Source: an uncultured Bacteroides sp. (lineage in GTDB: Bacteria > Bacteroidota > Bacteroidia > Bacteroidales > Bacteroidaceae). From it: a DNA stretch of 64,000 bases. Position 1 is the first letter of the stretch, and the number at the start of each line of letters is the position of its first letter. Location of the stretch: assembly GCA_900552075.1 (NCBI GenBank), contig URYL01000007.1:62001-126000 (forward strand), written 5' to 3'. Below, in pieces: positions 16,879-25,133 of the stretch. The notes under the pieces were generated by a model. That model was not told the DNA's origin. It searched no databases and saw only the letters and a list, made by a program, of their open reading frames with translations. The position numbers and the translations under genes are program-made.

Positions 16879-18309
16879 ATGACTCAAATACTTGAAACCC
16901 TATACAGCCAACTGACCGGACATGCCCCTGAAAGTGTAGAGGCACTGCCGGGAGCTGGCTCCAACCGAAACTATTACCGTCTGAAGGGCAGCCCGACCCT
17001 CATCGGGGTGTGCGGTACTTCGCGCGAAGAGAACGAAGCCTTCATTTACCTGTCGCATCATTTTCAGGCACAGCATTTACCCGTACCGGCAGTGCATGCT
17101 GTTTCCGACGACGGACTCTGCTACCTGCAGGATGATTTGGGCACGGATTCCCTGTTCCAGCTCATCGCCCACGGAAGAGAGACGGGAGAATTTGACGAGA
17201 CGGAACGGAACCTGCTGAAAAAGGTCATCCGGCTGTTGCCCCGTGTGCAGTTTGAAGGGGCGCAAGGGTTGGATTTCGGGAGATGCTATCCGGCGGTAGA
17301 ATTTGACCATAGAAGCATCCTGTGGGACTTAAACTACTTCAAATATTGTTTTCTGAAAGCGACGGGCGTAGATTTCCGGGAAGATTTGCTGGAAGATGAC
17401 TTCGATGCCCTCTGCCGGACCCTGATGAGAAGCATGGAAGCCCAACCGGTATTCATGTACCGCGATTTCCAAAGCCGGAACATCATGGTGAAAGACGGAG
17501 AACCTTTCCTGATAGACTTTCAGGGAGGACGTAAAGGACCGATTTATTACGACGTGGCTTCTTTCCTCTGGCAGGCAAAAGCCCACTATCCAGACAGTCT
17601 GCGCCAGGAACTGATAGACGAGTACCTAGAAGCCCTTTACCCGTACAAGCCAATCGAAAAAACAGAATTTCTGTCCCGTCTGCGCCATGTGGTATTGTTC
17701 CGCACGCTGCAGGTACTGGGAGCTTACGGCTTCCGCGGTTATTTCGAAAAAAAGGCACATTTCATTGAAAGCATTCCTTTCGCCATCGAGAACCTGCGCC
17801 AGCTGTTGCAGGAAGGCTTCCCGGAATATCCTTATCTCTGCGAAGTATTGCAGCGCATGACGGAACTGAAACAGTTTGCCGTTGTCCGCAACCGCCGCAA
17901 CCTGACCGTGACGGTGATGAGTTTCTCCTATCGGAAAGGAATTCCGACAGACGAAAGCGGAAACGGCGGAGGATACGTGTTCGACTGCCGCGCCGTACAC
18001 AACCCCGGACGCTACGAGCAGTACAAGTCGCTCACGGGACGGGATGCACCGGTCATCGAGTTTCTGGAAAAAGACGGAGAAATCACGGAGTTCCTACGCC
18101 ATACCGATGCCTTGGTAGATGCCCACGTACAGCGTTTTCTGGAGCGGGGTTTCTCACACCTGATGATTTGCTTCGGCTGCACCGGCGGACAGCACCGCTC
18201 GGTATATTCTGCACAACACACGGCTGAACACCTATATGAGAAGTTCAAAATCAACGTACACCTGATTCATCGGGAACAACAAATAGACCAATTACTGAAA
18301 GCCAAATGA
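16879..18309 (+). CDS. AmgK-like MurNAc/GlcNAc kinase fused to RapZ C-terminal domain
   Basis: Residues 1 to about 330 form an aminoglycoside-phosphotransferase-fold kinase. The catalytic loop is YRDFQSRNIM (Asp near 195) and the metal loop is LIDFQGGRKGPIYYDVASF, as in AmgK, which phosphorylates the anomeric carbon of MurNAc/GlcNAc. Residues about 335-476 match the C-terminal domain of RapZ/YvcJ: TVMSFSYRKGIP, FDCRAVHNPGRYEQYKSLTG and CFGCTGGQHRSVY (~431-443). In E. coli that domain binds GlcN6P. The usual RapZ P-loop ATPase half is absent. The stop overlaps the murU start by 4 bp, supporting a MurNAc-1-phosphate route. The kinase assignment is strong; the sensory role of the second domain is inference. 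Confidence 0.85.
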   Translation: MTQILETLYSQLTGHAPESVEALPGAGSNRNYYRLKGSPTLIGVCGTSREENEAFIYLSHHFQAQHLPVPAVHAVSDDGLCYLQDDLGTDSLFQLIAHGRETGEFDETERNLLKKVIRLLPRVQFEGAQGLDFGRCYPAVEFDHRSILWDLNYFKYCFLKATGVDFREDLLEDDFDALCRTLMRSMEAQPVFMYRDFQSRNIMVKDGEPFLIDFQGGRKGPIYYDVASFLWQAKAHYPDSLRQELIDEYLEALYPYKPIEKTEFLSRLRHVVLFRTLQVLGAYGFRGYFEKKAHFIESIPFAIENLRQLLQEGFPEYPYLCEVLQRMTELKQFAVVRNRRNLTVTVMSFSYRKGIPTDESGNGGGYVFDCRAVHNPGRYEQYKSLTGRDAPVIEFLEKDGEITEFLRHTDALVDAHVQRFLERGFSHLMICFGCTGGQHRSVYSAQHTAEHLYEKFKINVHLIHREQQIDQLLKAK

Positions 18310-19043
18310 AAGCCATGATATTTGCCGCCGGACTGGGTACCCGGCTCAAACCACTGACCGACCACATGCCCAAAGCCTTGGTGCCGGTGGCCGGACGTCC
18401 CATGCTGGAGCATGTGATTCTCAAACTGAAAGAAGCGGGATTTACCGAACTGGTCATCAACATCCATCATTTCGGAGAACAGATTCTCGATTTCCTGAAA
18501 GCCAACCAGGATTTCGGACTGACCATCCACATCAGTGACGAACGCGAGATGCTGCTGGATACGGGAGGCGGTATCAAGAAAGCGGCGACTTTCTTCACGG
18601 GAACGGAACCCTTCCTGGTACACAATGTGGACATCCTGTCGAATGCCAACCTGAAAGAAGTCTACGAGTTCCACCGGAAAAGCCAGAATCTGGCCACCCT
18701 GCTGGTCAGCCCGCGCAAGACTTCACGTTATCTGCTGTTCGATGCAGACAACCGCCTGAAGGGCTGGATTCACAAAGACACCCTGCAGACCAAACCGGAA
18801 GGATTGGTATATGAACCGGGGAAATACCGCGAATACGCATTCAGCGGGATTCATGTGATTTCACCGGAGCTGTTTCATTACATGGATGGAGAACAATGGA
18901 ACGGCAAGTTTCCCATCATGGATTTTTACCTGCATACCTGCCAACAGGTTCTGCTCGGCGGATGCGTGAAGGAAGATTTGCAACTGATTGACATCGGCAA
19001 ACCGGACACGCTGGCCCGGGCCGAAGAATTTCTACTGCATTAA
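18306..19043 (+). CDS. murU: MurNAc-1-phosphate uridylyltransferase-like nucleotidyltransferase
   Basis: This 245-residue sugar-phosphate nucleotidyltransferase has the signature MIFAAGLGTRLKPLTDHMPKAL at the N-terminus, the LDTGGGIKKA loop and the metal-binding Asp in VHNVDIL. MurU converts MurNAc-1-P and UTP to UDP-MurNAc, bypassing de novo synthesis and fosfomycin-sensitive MurA. The 4-bp overlap with the AmgK-like kinase gene, whose product would be its substrate, makes MurU the best call. A mannose-1-P guanylyltransferase-like enzyme is the main alternative. It converges on lptD with only 2 bp between the stop codons. Confidence 0.83.
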   Translation: MKAMIFAAGLGTRLKPLTDHMPKALVPVAGRPMLEHVILKLKEAGFTELVINIHHFGEQILDFLKANQDFGLTIHISDEREMLLDTGGGIKKAATFFTGTEPFLVHNVDILSNANLKEVYEFHRKSQNLATLLVSPRKTSRYLLFDADNRLKGWIHKDTLQTKPEGLVYEPGKYREYAFSGIHVISPELFHYMDGEQWNGKFPIMDFYLHTCQQVLLGGCVKEDLQLIDIGKPDTLARAEEFLLH

Positions 19044-19045
19044 CA

Positions 19046-21799
19046 TTAATACCACGTAACAGAACTACCCGTATTACTTCGCTGATCCCACTTCAAAGCA
19101 TCGGTCAACATACTGGAGTTGGCACGGATGGAGAAGTTGTAGGAAGTGAACGGACCGAACACCAACCCGCAGCTCATATTGAAACAGTGCAAGTCGCGGG
19201 TAATGTTCAAGGTGGTCATAGACATTTCCTTGGAAGTAAAATCATATCCGGTAGAATACGTCATGTTCCAGCGGCTACCAATCTTGAAATTACCCGACAC
19301 GTTCAACGAGTGAGTCAATGAATATGGGTAGCGCATCTTCTTGATATTGATATCCTTCGAACGGTCTTCACGGATACTGTAACTGTAACTCAAGCTGATG
19401 CTCCAAGGAAACTTAAAGGCCAAATAACCATCTGAATCAACAGAAGCCTTTTCTGTCTTTCGCATATTGGATTTATTGTCCTGTTCTTTGTTTTCCTCTG
19501 TATCCTCTTCCTCGTCTTCCGAATCTCCTTTTTTCTTCTTGTTCTTGTCTTCGTTCTCATCCTTCTTGCCGAAAAGTTTCTTGAAGGTATCGTTGTTCAA
19601 GGTATAAGAGAACGAACCGCTGTATCCTTGGAAACGTCCGAAACGTCCGTAAGACCATTCTGTGCGGTCACCGACCACCACATTACCGTTCTCATCAAAC
19701 TGATAAGCGTAGGTAGCGAACGAAGCGTTCATGTTGAACGTATAGCTCTTGGTCAACTTCAAACGGAGGTTCATGCTCAAGTCACTCCACCGTTTGTTGG
19801 CCACATCATAAGAAAGAGAAGCCCCCAACTGGTCAATCAGACTGATTTTCTTATAACCCGTGGTATCCTTGTCCGACCTCATCTTCATTTCAAGGTTATT
19901 GTCGACCGAGAAACTGATGTTCTGCGACATGTTCTTTCCAGGCACCCCATACACAGCTCCTTCATACGGTGAATATTCCACGGTACGTACTTCCCCGTCT
20001 TCGTCGGTATAAGTATAGGTATCATAATAGCCATAACGCGCCTTACCGAAATCCGGCGTATAGGTATAGCTGATTGTCGGCGTAAAGACGTGACGAATCT
20101 GAATTTCCTTGCTCTTCATAAACAACGGTTTGTACATACCATACAATTTGGTGTTCATCTGCAACGCCAGGTTATAGTCGTACACACGGTTGAAACCATT
20201 GATGGTATCCCGGCGCACATGGTCATCGGAAGCCGGACTCGGGTCGTAACTCTGCTTCACCTTCCGCAAATACCAGCGCTCCGTGTAATTGAACGAAGGT
20301 ACGATATTAATGTATTTGAATAGGTTGAAAGTAGCAGAGATCGGAATCTTATGCTGCATACCATTTTCCCACTGGGTCAACGGAGTCTTGAACAACAAGT
20401 TATCTTTTGTACTGATGGAGTTCGTGATACTTCCGGTATACTGCAAAGAAATTTTCTCATACCAACGTTCATCGCCTGCCGCTTTTTTCCGTTTGAACGG
20501 ATAGATACGGTTCAACGAAATGTTGACATCCGGCAAGGTCATGCTCAAAGAAGAGTCACGCGTGTTCTGTGTGATATTGAACGCTCCCGAAATGTTCAAA
20601 CCGATTTCCGGGAAGTTACGGGAATAGCTCACACTGGAAGCTTTGGTATTTTGGGCATACTGCTGTGGATTGTACAAGCTGCTCAAACTGGAGCGGTCGT
20701 AACTACTGGTGGCAAAGTTCACGCTGGCCGAGAACGAACTGTTCGGATTCGCCTTGGCATCCTGCCGGTGACTCCATTGGATACGGAAGTCCTTCGATAC
20801 CGAATAGTCGGGCATGTTCTTTTCACCAGTTTTCGTCACCAGGTAACTGGCATTGAAAGAACCGCTGTATTTATAGCGTTTGTTATAGTTGGATGCAGCC
20901 GAAAGTCCCCATGACCCTTTTGTAAAGATTTCGCCCAACAACTTCAAGTCCATCTTGTCGCTGATGGCGAAATAATATCCTCCATCACGCAGATAGAAAC
21001 CACGGTTCATTTCATCTCCATACGTCGGCATGATGAAACCGGAAGAATAACTGCTGTTGAAAGGAAAAAATCCGAACGGTACGGCAATGGGCAGAGGCAC
21101 ATCCTCTACCACCAGCTGAGCCGGGCCGAACACTACATTCTTCTTAGGACGGACCTTCGCCATGGACATCTTCAGATAGAAGTGCGGATGATCATGATTG
21201 TCACAGGTGGTATACATCCCTTCACCCATGCAAATCTCATCATTTGCACCTTTCTTAGCTTTTTTACTGGTGACATATCCTTCACCCTGCTGTGTGACAA
21301 TGTTGTTGATGAATCCTTTCTTCGTCTTGAAGTTATAGCGCATAATTTTGGATTCATACGGAGTCTCTCCGTCCTTGAATATCGGCGTACCACTCTCCAC
21401 ACCCGTCGTATCGGTCACACCTCTTGCGTAGACCGTACTGCTGTCCATATTCATGGAGATAACTGCAGAAGTCAGCTCGATGTTCTGGTAATTGACTTTT
21501 CCTTCCCCATACAGATGTGCATAGCCTTCCTTAGTAAAGACAATGGAATCGCTGGCCTCATAAATGACAGGGGCATCCAACGGTTCCTTCTTCTTGGCAG
21601 TGTCTGCGGCCAAAGTATCTATCCCCAGCGAATCCATCGCCAATGAATCCCGCTGAAGAGAATCGGCTGTCACAGAATTTCGGTCCCCTCCCCGCATACG
21701 TTTCCCCCTCACGCGCTGCGCTTCGGCATAGAATGAGCAGAAAAAGCCAAAAACAAACAAGGATAGCAGTAAATATATGGTTCTTTTAAATGATGTCAT
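19046..21799 (-). CDS. lptD: LPS-assembly outer-membrane protein LptD
   Basis: The Bacteroidota-type LptD here has 917 residues. A signal peptide (LLLSLFVFGFFCSFYAEAQ) and a Ser/Asp-rich linker come first. An OstA/LptA-like jellyroll runs from about 80 (ASDSIVFTKEGYAHLYGEGKVNYQN, GVTDTTG, MRYNFKTKKGFINNIVTQQGEGYV). The barrel includes the conserved PLPIAVPFGFFPF. A Lys/Glu/Asp-rich insertion of about 45 residues sits near 750-795. Start 21799 is used because the -7 box at 21827-21834 puts the longer frame's Met (21829) upstream of the transcription start. It inserts LPS into the outer leaflet and is presumably essential. Confidence 0.88.
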   Translation of the reverse strand: MTSFKRTIYLLLSLFVFGFFCSFYAEAQRVRGKRMRGGDRNSVTADSLQRDSLAMDSLGIDTLAADTAKKKEPLDAPVIYEASDSIVFTKEGYAHLYGEGKVNYQNIELTSAVISMNMDSSTVYARGVTDTTGVESGTPIFKDGETPYESKIMRYNFKTKKGFINNIVTQQGEGYVTSKKAKKGANDEICMGEGMYTTCDNHDHPHFYLKMSMAKVRPKKNVVFGPAQLVVEDVPLPIAVPFGFFPFNSSYSSGFIMPTYGDEMNRGFYLRDGGYYFAISDKMDLKLLGEIFTKGSWGLSAASNYNKRYKYSGSFNASYLVTKTGEKNMPDYSVSKDFRIQWSHRQDAKANPNSSFSASVNFATSSYDRSSLSSLYNPQQYAQNTKASSVSYSRNFPEIGLNISGAFNITQNTRDSSLSMTLPDVNISLNRIYPFKRKKAAGDERWYEKISLQYTGSITNSISTKDNLLFKTPLTQWENGMQHKIPISATFNLFKYINIVPSFNYTERWYLRKVKQSYDPSPASDDHVRRDTINGFNRVYDYNLALQMNTKLYGMYKPLFMKSKEIQIRHVFTPTISYTYTPDFGKARYGYYDTYTYTDEDGEVRTVEYSPYEGAVYGVPGKNMSQNISFSVDNNLEMKMRSDKDTTGYKKISLIDQLGASLSYDVANKRWSDLSMNLRLKLTKSYTFNMNASFATYAYQFDENGNVVVGDRTEWSYGRFGRFQGYSGSFSYTLNNDTFKKLFGKKDENEDKNKKKKGDSEDEEEDTEENKEQDNKSNMRKTEKASVDSDGYLAFKFPWSISLSYSYSIREDRSKDINIKKMRYPYSLTHSLNVSGNFKIGSRWNMTYSTGYDFTSKEMSMTTLNITRDLHCFNMSCGLVFGPFTSYNFSIRANSSMLTDALKWDQRSNTGSSVTWY

Positions 21800-21826
21800 T
21801 ACCGTTTTCTTACGCAATATGCGGTG

Positions 21827-21834
21827 CAAAAGTA
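21827..21834 (-). promoter_or_regulatory. lptD -7 box
   Basis: The minus strand reads TACTTTTG (TAnnTTTG), 27 bp before the start codon at 21799. A CAAA (minus TTTG) at 21858-21861 is 23 bp away, slightly long for a -33 box. Confidence 0.5.
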
Positions 21835-21888
21835 AGCATTATCCGATAAATAAACGCCAAACCCTTTCTTATTTATGTATTTTTAGTT

Positions 21889-22425
21889 CTATAAGAAGAG
21901 TTTACACCATGCATCGAAACGGGTGAGACCTTCGTCTCCATGCTTCTCGATGCTCTTCCGGGCCTTCTCCACACTCTTCTCCTTATCCAGTTTGGTCTTT
22001 GAATAGAACTTATCGGCAAAACAGATAATCTGTTCTTCCAAGCTGACAGGAATCATATCACGGTGAGGTATCGGCAGATTCTGATCAATTATGCTCTGCA
22101 ACGAAAGACCAGCCCCCGTGTGACGCTCACACACCAAGGCATGACGCGGATACCCTTCACGCGCCACTAACTCTGCTCCCAGATAGCCGTGACAGATGTA
22201 AGGATATTTGCCAAAACAGTAAATACCGTCGGCATCGGTCTCAAAAATACCGATGTCGTGCAGCATAGCGGCTTCCTCGATAAAAGTCAAATCCAAATTC
22301 AGTTCCGGATGTTTCCGGGCCATGACCAGCGCCTTATCAGCTACCGAACGACTATGTACCAGCAGAATGTGTCTTAACTCATTTTCTACCGGATAATATT
22401 TATCTATCAATGCAAGTGGATTCAT
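21889..22425 (-). CDS. HD-domain phosphohydrolase
   Basis: The 178-residue HD superfamily protein has HILLVHSRSVADKAL (first His), the signature AAMLHDIGIFET (His-Asp near 54-55), HGYLGAELV and ICFADKFYSKT (final Asp). These supply the metal ligands of an HD phosphohydrolase. Such stand-alone proteins hydrolyse nucleotides or other phosphate esters, but the substrate cannot be read from sequence. Divergent from the NamZ-like gene, with 49 bp between starts, and 59 bp upstream of lptD's likely promoter. Confidence 0.8.
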   Translation of the reverse strand: MNPLALIDKYYPVENELRHILLVHSRSVADKALVMARKHPELNLDLTFIEEAAMLHDIGIFETDADGIYCFGKYPYICHGYLGAELVAREGYPRHALVCERHTGAGLSLQSIIDQNLPIPHRDMIPVSLEEQIICFADKFYSKTKLDKEKSVEKARKSIEKHGDEGLTRFDAWCKLFL

Positions 22426-22436
22426 ATTAAAGGTGC

Positions 22437-22444
22437 TATATTTG
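22437..22444 (+). promoter_or_regulatory. Putative -7 box for the namZ-like gene
   Basis: TATATTTG matches TAnnTTTG, 30 bp before the ATG at 22475. There is no convincing -33 box. Confidence 0.45.
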
Positions 22445-22474
22445 TAAAACGTCTCACAAATCTATAAAAAATCC

Positions 22475-23662
22475 ATGAGTTACACGAAAAGATTCCGATG
22501 GAATTACATACTGACGCTCTGCTGTCTCTGCTTTTGGGCCCTTCAAGGACAAGCCATCGTACGCAACGGGGCCGACCAACTGGATAAATTACTTCCGCTA
22601 CTGGAAGGAAAACGGGTTTCGCTCGTCGTCAACCACACTTCACTTTGTGGGAAAACCCATTTACTGGACACCCTGTCTACCTACCTCAAAATCGTGCAGG
22701 TGTTTGCACCGGAACACGGATTCCGGGGAGTGGCCGATGCCGGAGAAAGTGTCAACGACGGGAAAGACCTCCGCACGGGAGTCCCCATCCGTTCTCTTTA
22801 CGGGAAAAACAAGAAACCGCTTCCCTCCCAACTGGCAAGCACAGACGTAATTGTCTTCGACATGCAGGACGTAGGCGCCCGGTTCTACACGTATATCAGT
22901 ACGCTCTACTACGTAATGCAAGCCTGTGCAGAGAATCATAAGGAACTGATTGTATTGGACCGCCCCAATCCGTGCGACTATGTAGACGGTCCGGTACGCG
23001 AAAAAGCCTATAAAAGTTTTGTGGGCATGCTTCCCATTCCGGTACTTCACGGATGCACGCTGGGCGAACTGGCCCGGATGATCAACGGAGAAGGATGGCT
23101 GGGCAACCAGCTGCAATGCGACCTGCACCTCATCCCCGTGGAAGGCTGGAGACACGGACAGCCCTATTCGCTTCCGGTCAAACCCTCTCCCAACCTCCCC
23201 AATGACCTATCCATTGCACTCTATCCTTCTCTCTGCCCGTTTGAAGGAACCTCGGTCAGTGTAGGAAGAGGTACTCTCTTTCCATTCCAAGTAGCTGGCT
23301 CACCCGATTTGAGTAAAGCCTTTTCCTTTCACTTTACCCCCAAAGTACTGGAAGGCTTCGACAAGCATCCCCTGCACCGTGACCGTGCTTGCTACGGAAT
23401 AGACTTACGTACAACCGACCAGCTCCCTCAAGGTTTTTCCTTGCAATACGTCATCCAATTCTACCGGGCCTACCAGTCCCTCTATCCAGATGCTGCCAAA
23501 CGGTTCTTTACCCGTCCCCAATGGTTCGACCTGCTGATGGGAACCTCACAAGTACGCAAGGATATCCTACAAGGAAAGACCGAAACGGAAATCCGCCGGA
23601 CCTGGGAAAAAAATTTGCAAGCTTATCGGGCCATTCGTGCCAAATACCTGCTGTATGAATAA
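22475..23662 (+). CDS. namZ: DUF1343 / NamZ-like exo-beta-N-acetylmuramidase
   Basis: The 395 residues have a signal peptide (CLCFWALQGQA, ~15-25) and the DUF1343 body. Features seen are GKRVSLVVNHTS, QVFAPEHGFRGVADAGESVNDGKD (His/Glu cluster), IVFDMQDVGARFYTY, LDRPNP, PIPVLHGCTLGELARMINGE and CPFEGTSVSVGRGT. The family (GH171) is known from Bacillus NamZ to release terminal MurNAc from peptidoglycan fragments. The released sugar would be a substrate for the AmgK-like kinase and MurU encoded about 4 kb away. Function is by homology only. Confidence 0.82.
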   Translation: MSYTKRFRWNYILTLCCLCFWALQGQAIVRNGADQLDKLLPLLEGKRVSLVVNHTSLCGKTHLLDTLSTYLKIVQVFAPEHGFRGVADAGESVNDGKDLRTGVPIRSLYGKNKKPLPSQLASTDVIVFDMQDVGARFYTYISTLYYVMQACAENHKELIVLDRPNPCDYVDGPVREKAYKSFVGMLPIPVLHGCTLGELARMINGEGWLGNQLQCDLHLIPVEGWRHGQPYSLPVKPSPNLPNDLSIALYPSLCPFEGTSVSVGRGTLFPFQVAGSPDLSKAFSFHFTPKVLEGFDKHPLHRDRACYGIDLRTTDQLPQGFSLQYVIQFYRAYQSLYPDAAKRFFTRPQWFDLLMGTSQVRKDILQGKTETEIRRTWEKNLQAYRAIRAKYLLYE

Positions 23663-23669
23663 CGCATAA

Positions 23670-23717
23670 AAAAGGCGGACCGCAGAATCTTTTAAAAGGA
23701 ACTGCGGTCCGCCTTCG
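23670..23717. terminator. Bidirectional terminator between namZ and ffh
   Basis: A 14-bp perfect stem, AAGGCGGACCGCAG at 23672-23685 with CTGCGGTCCGCCTT at 23702-23715, has A/T tracts flanking. It serves both convergent genes. Confidence 0.88.
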
Positions 23718-23737
23718 TATGGAATTTTTCTCTACAA

Positions 23738-25063
23738 TTATTTTTTCTTCATTTTCTGCATCATACCGGCCATCTTACTGCCTGTCACCATCTTCATCAT
23801 CTTACGGGTCTGGTCAAACTGCTTCAGCAAGCGGTTCACTTCCTGAATGCTGGTACCACTACCTTTGGCGATACGTGTACGGCGTGTTCCGTTCAGAATT
23901 TCCGGATGAGTACGTTCTTCCGGTGTCATGGAATAAATGATGGCTTCAATGCTCTTGAAGGCATTGTCGTCAATGTCGATATCCTTGATAGCTTTTCCCA
24001 CTCCCGGAATCATGGAAGCCAGTTCCTTCAGGTTACCCATCTTCTTAATCTGGTGAATCTGCGTCAGGAAGTCGTTGAAGTCAAACTGGTTCTTCTGGAT
24101 TTTCTTCTGCAAACGCTTTGCCTCTTCTTCATCGTACTGTTCCTGTGCACGTTCTACCAAAGAAACAATATCACCCATACCCAGGATACGGTCGGCCATA
24201 CGAGCCGGATGGAACTGATCTACAGCATCCAGTTTTTCGCCCGTACCGACAAACATAATCGGCTTGTTTACGACTGTACGGATAGAAAGAGCTGCACCAC
24301 CACGGGTATCACCATCCAACTTGGTCAATACTACTCCGGTAAAATCCAAACGTTCGTTGAATTCACGAGCCGTATTCACCGCATCCTGTCCGGTCATGGC
24401 ATCTACCACGAACAGAGTGGCATCTGGATTGATAGCTTTCTTGATCGCTTCAATCTCGTTCATCATCTGCTCGTCAACAGCCAGACGTCCAGCCGTATCG
24501 ACAATTACCAAATCGTAACCTTTCGCTTTCGCTTCCTGAATGGCATTCAAGGCAATCTGTACAGGATCTTTGCTGTCCGGTTCGCTGTATACCGGTACTT
24601 CTACCTGCTGTCCCAACACCTTCAACTGTTCGATAGCTGCCGGACGATATACGTCACAGGCCACCAGCAAAGGCTTGCGGTTCTTCTTGGCCTTCATCAT
24701 GCGGGCCAGCTTGCCAGAGAAAGTCGTCTTACCAGAACCTTGCAAACCTGACATCAAAATGACAGCCGGACGGTTCTTCAATTCGATTTCTGCTGTGTCT
24801 CCTCCCATCAAGGTCGTCAGCTCATCGTGTACAATCTTCACCATCAACTGACTCGGCTTGACAGCTGTCAAAACATTCTGTCCCAGCGCCTTTTCCTTTA
24901 CCGTATCAGTAAAATTCTTCGCTACTTTATAATTCACATCCGCATCCAGCAAGGCACGACGGACATCCTTCAAGGTTTCGGCCACATTGATTTCGGTGAT
25001 TTTTCCTTCACCCTTCAATATCTTAAACGACCGTTCCAGTCTTTCACTTAAATTATCGAACAT
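23738..25063 (-). CDS. ffh: Signal recognition particle protein Ffh (SRP54)
   Basis: Ffh binds signal sequences and, with 4.5S RNA and FtsY, targets membrane proteins co-translationally. The 441 residues show the N domain (1-90), the GTPase G domain with P-loop GLQGSGKTTFSGKLA (~106), VACDVYRPAAIEQL, DTAGRLAVDE and TKLDGDTRGGAAL, and the methionine-rich M domain from about 325 (GSGTSIQEVNRLLKQFDQTRKMMKMV ... MAGMMQKMKKK). Length and motifs are complete. Confidence 0.97.
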   Translation of the reverse strand: MFDNLSERLERSFKILKGEGKITEINVAETLKDVRRALLDADVNYKVAKNFTDTVKEKALGQNVLTAVKPSQLMVKIVHDELTTLMGGDTAEIELKNRPAVILMSGLQGSGKTTFSGKLARMMKAKKNRKPLLVACDVYRPAAIEQLKVLGQQVEVPVYSEPDSKDPVQIALNAIQEAKAKGYDLVIVDTAGRLAVDEQMMNEIEAIKKAINPDATLFVVDAMTGQDAVNTAREFNERLDFTGVVLTKLDGDTRGGAALSIRTVVNKPIMFVGTGEKLDAVDQFHPARMADRILGMGDIVSLVERAQEQYDEEEAKRLQKKIQKNQFDFNDFLTQIHQIKKMGNLKELASMIPGVGKAIKDIDIDDNAFKSIEAIIYSMTPEERTHPEILNGTRRTRIAKGSGTSIQEVNRLLKQFDQTRKMMKMVTGSKMAGMMQKMKKK

Positions 25064-25103
25064 ATATGTTGCTTTTTATTTATTATCAAAATTTTCCAGC
25101 GTG

Positions 25104-25133
25104 CAAAATTACAAAAAAATCAGTATGCTCAAA
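25104..25133 (-). promoter_or_regulatory. ffh promoter
   Basis: On the minus strand a -33 TTTG (plus CAAA, 25130-25133) is 18 bp from a -7 TAATTTTG (plus 25104-25111), 41 bp before the start. It overlaps the last codons of the MATE gene. Confidence 0.6.
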
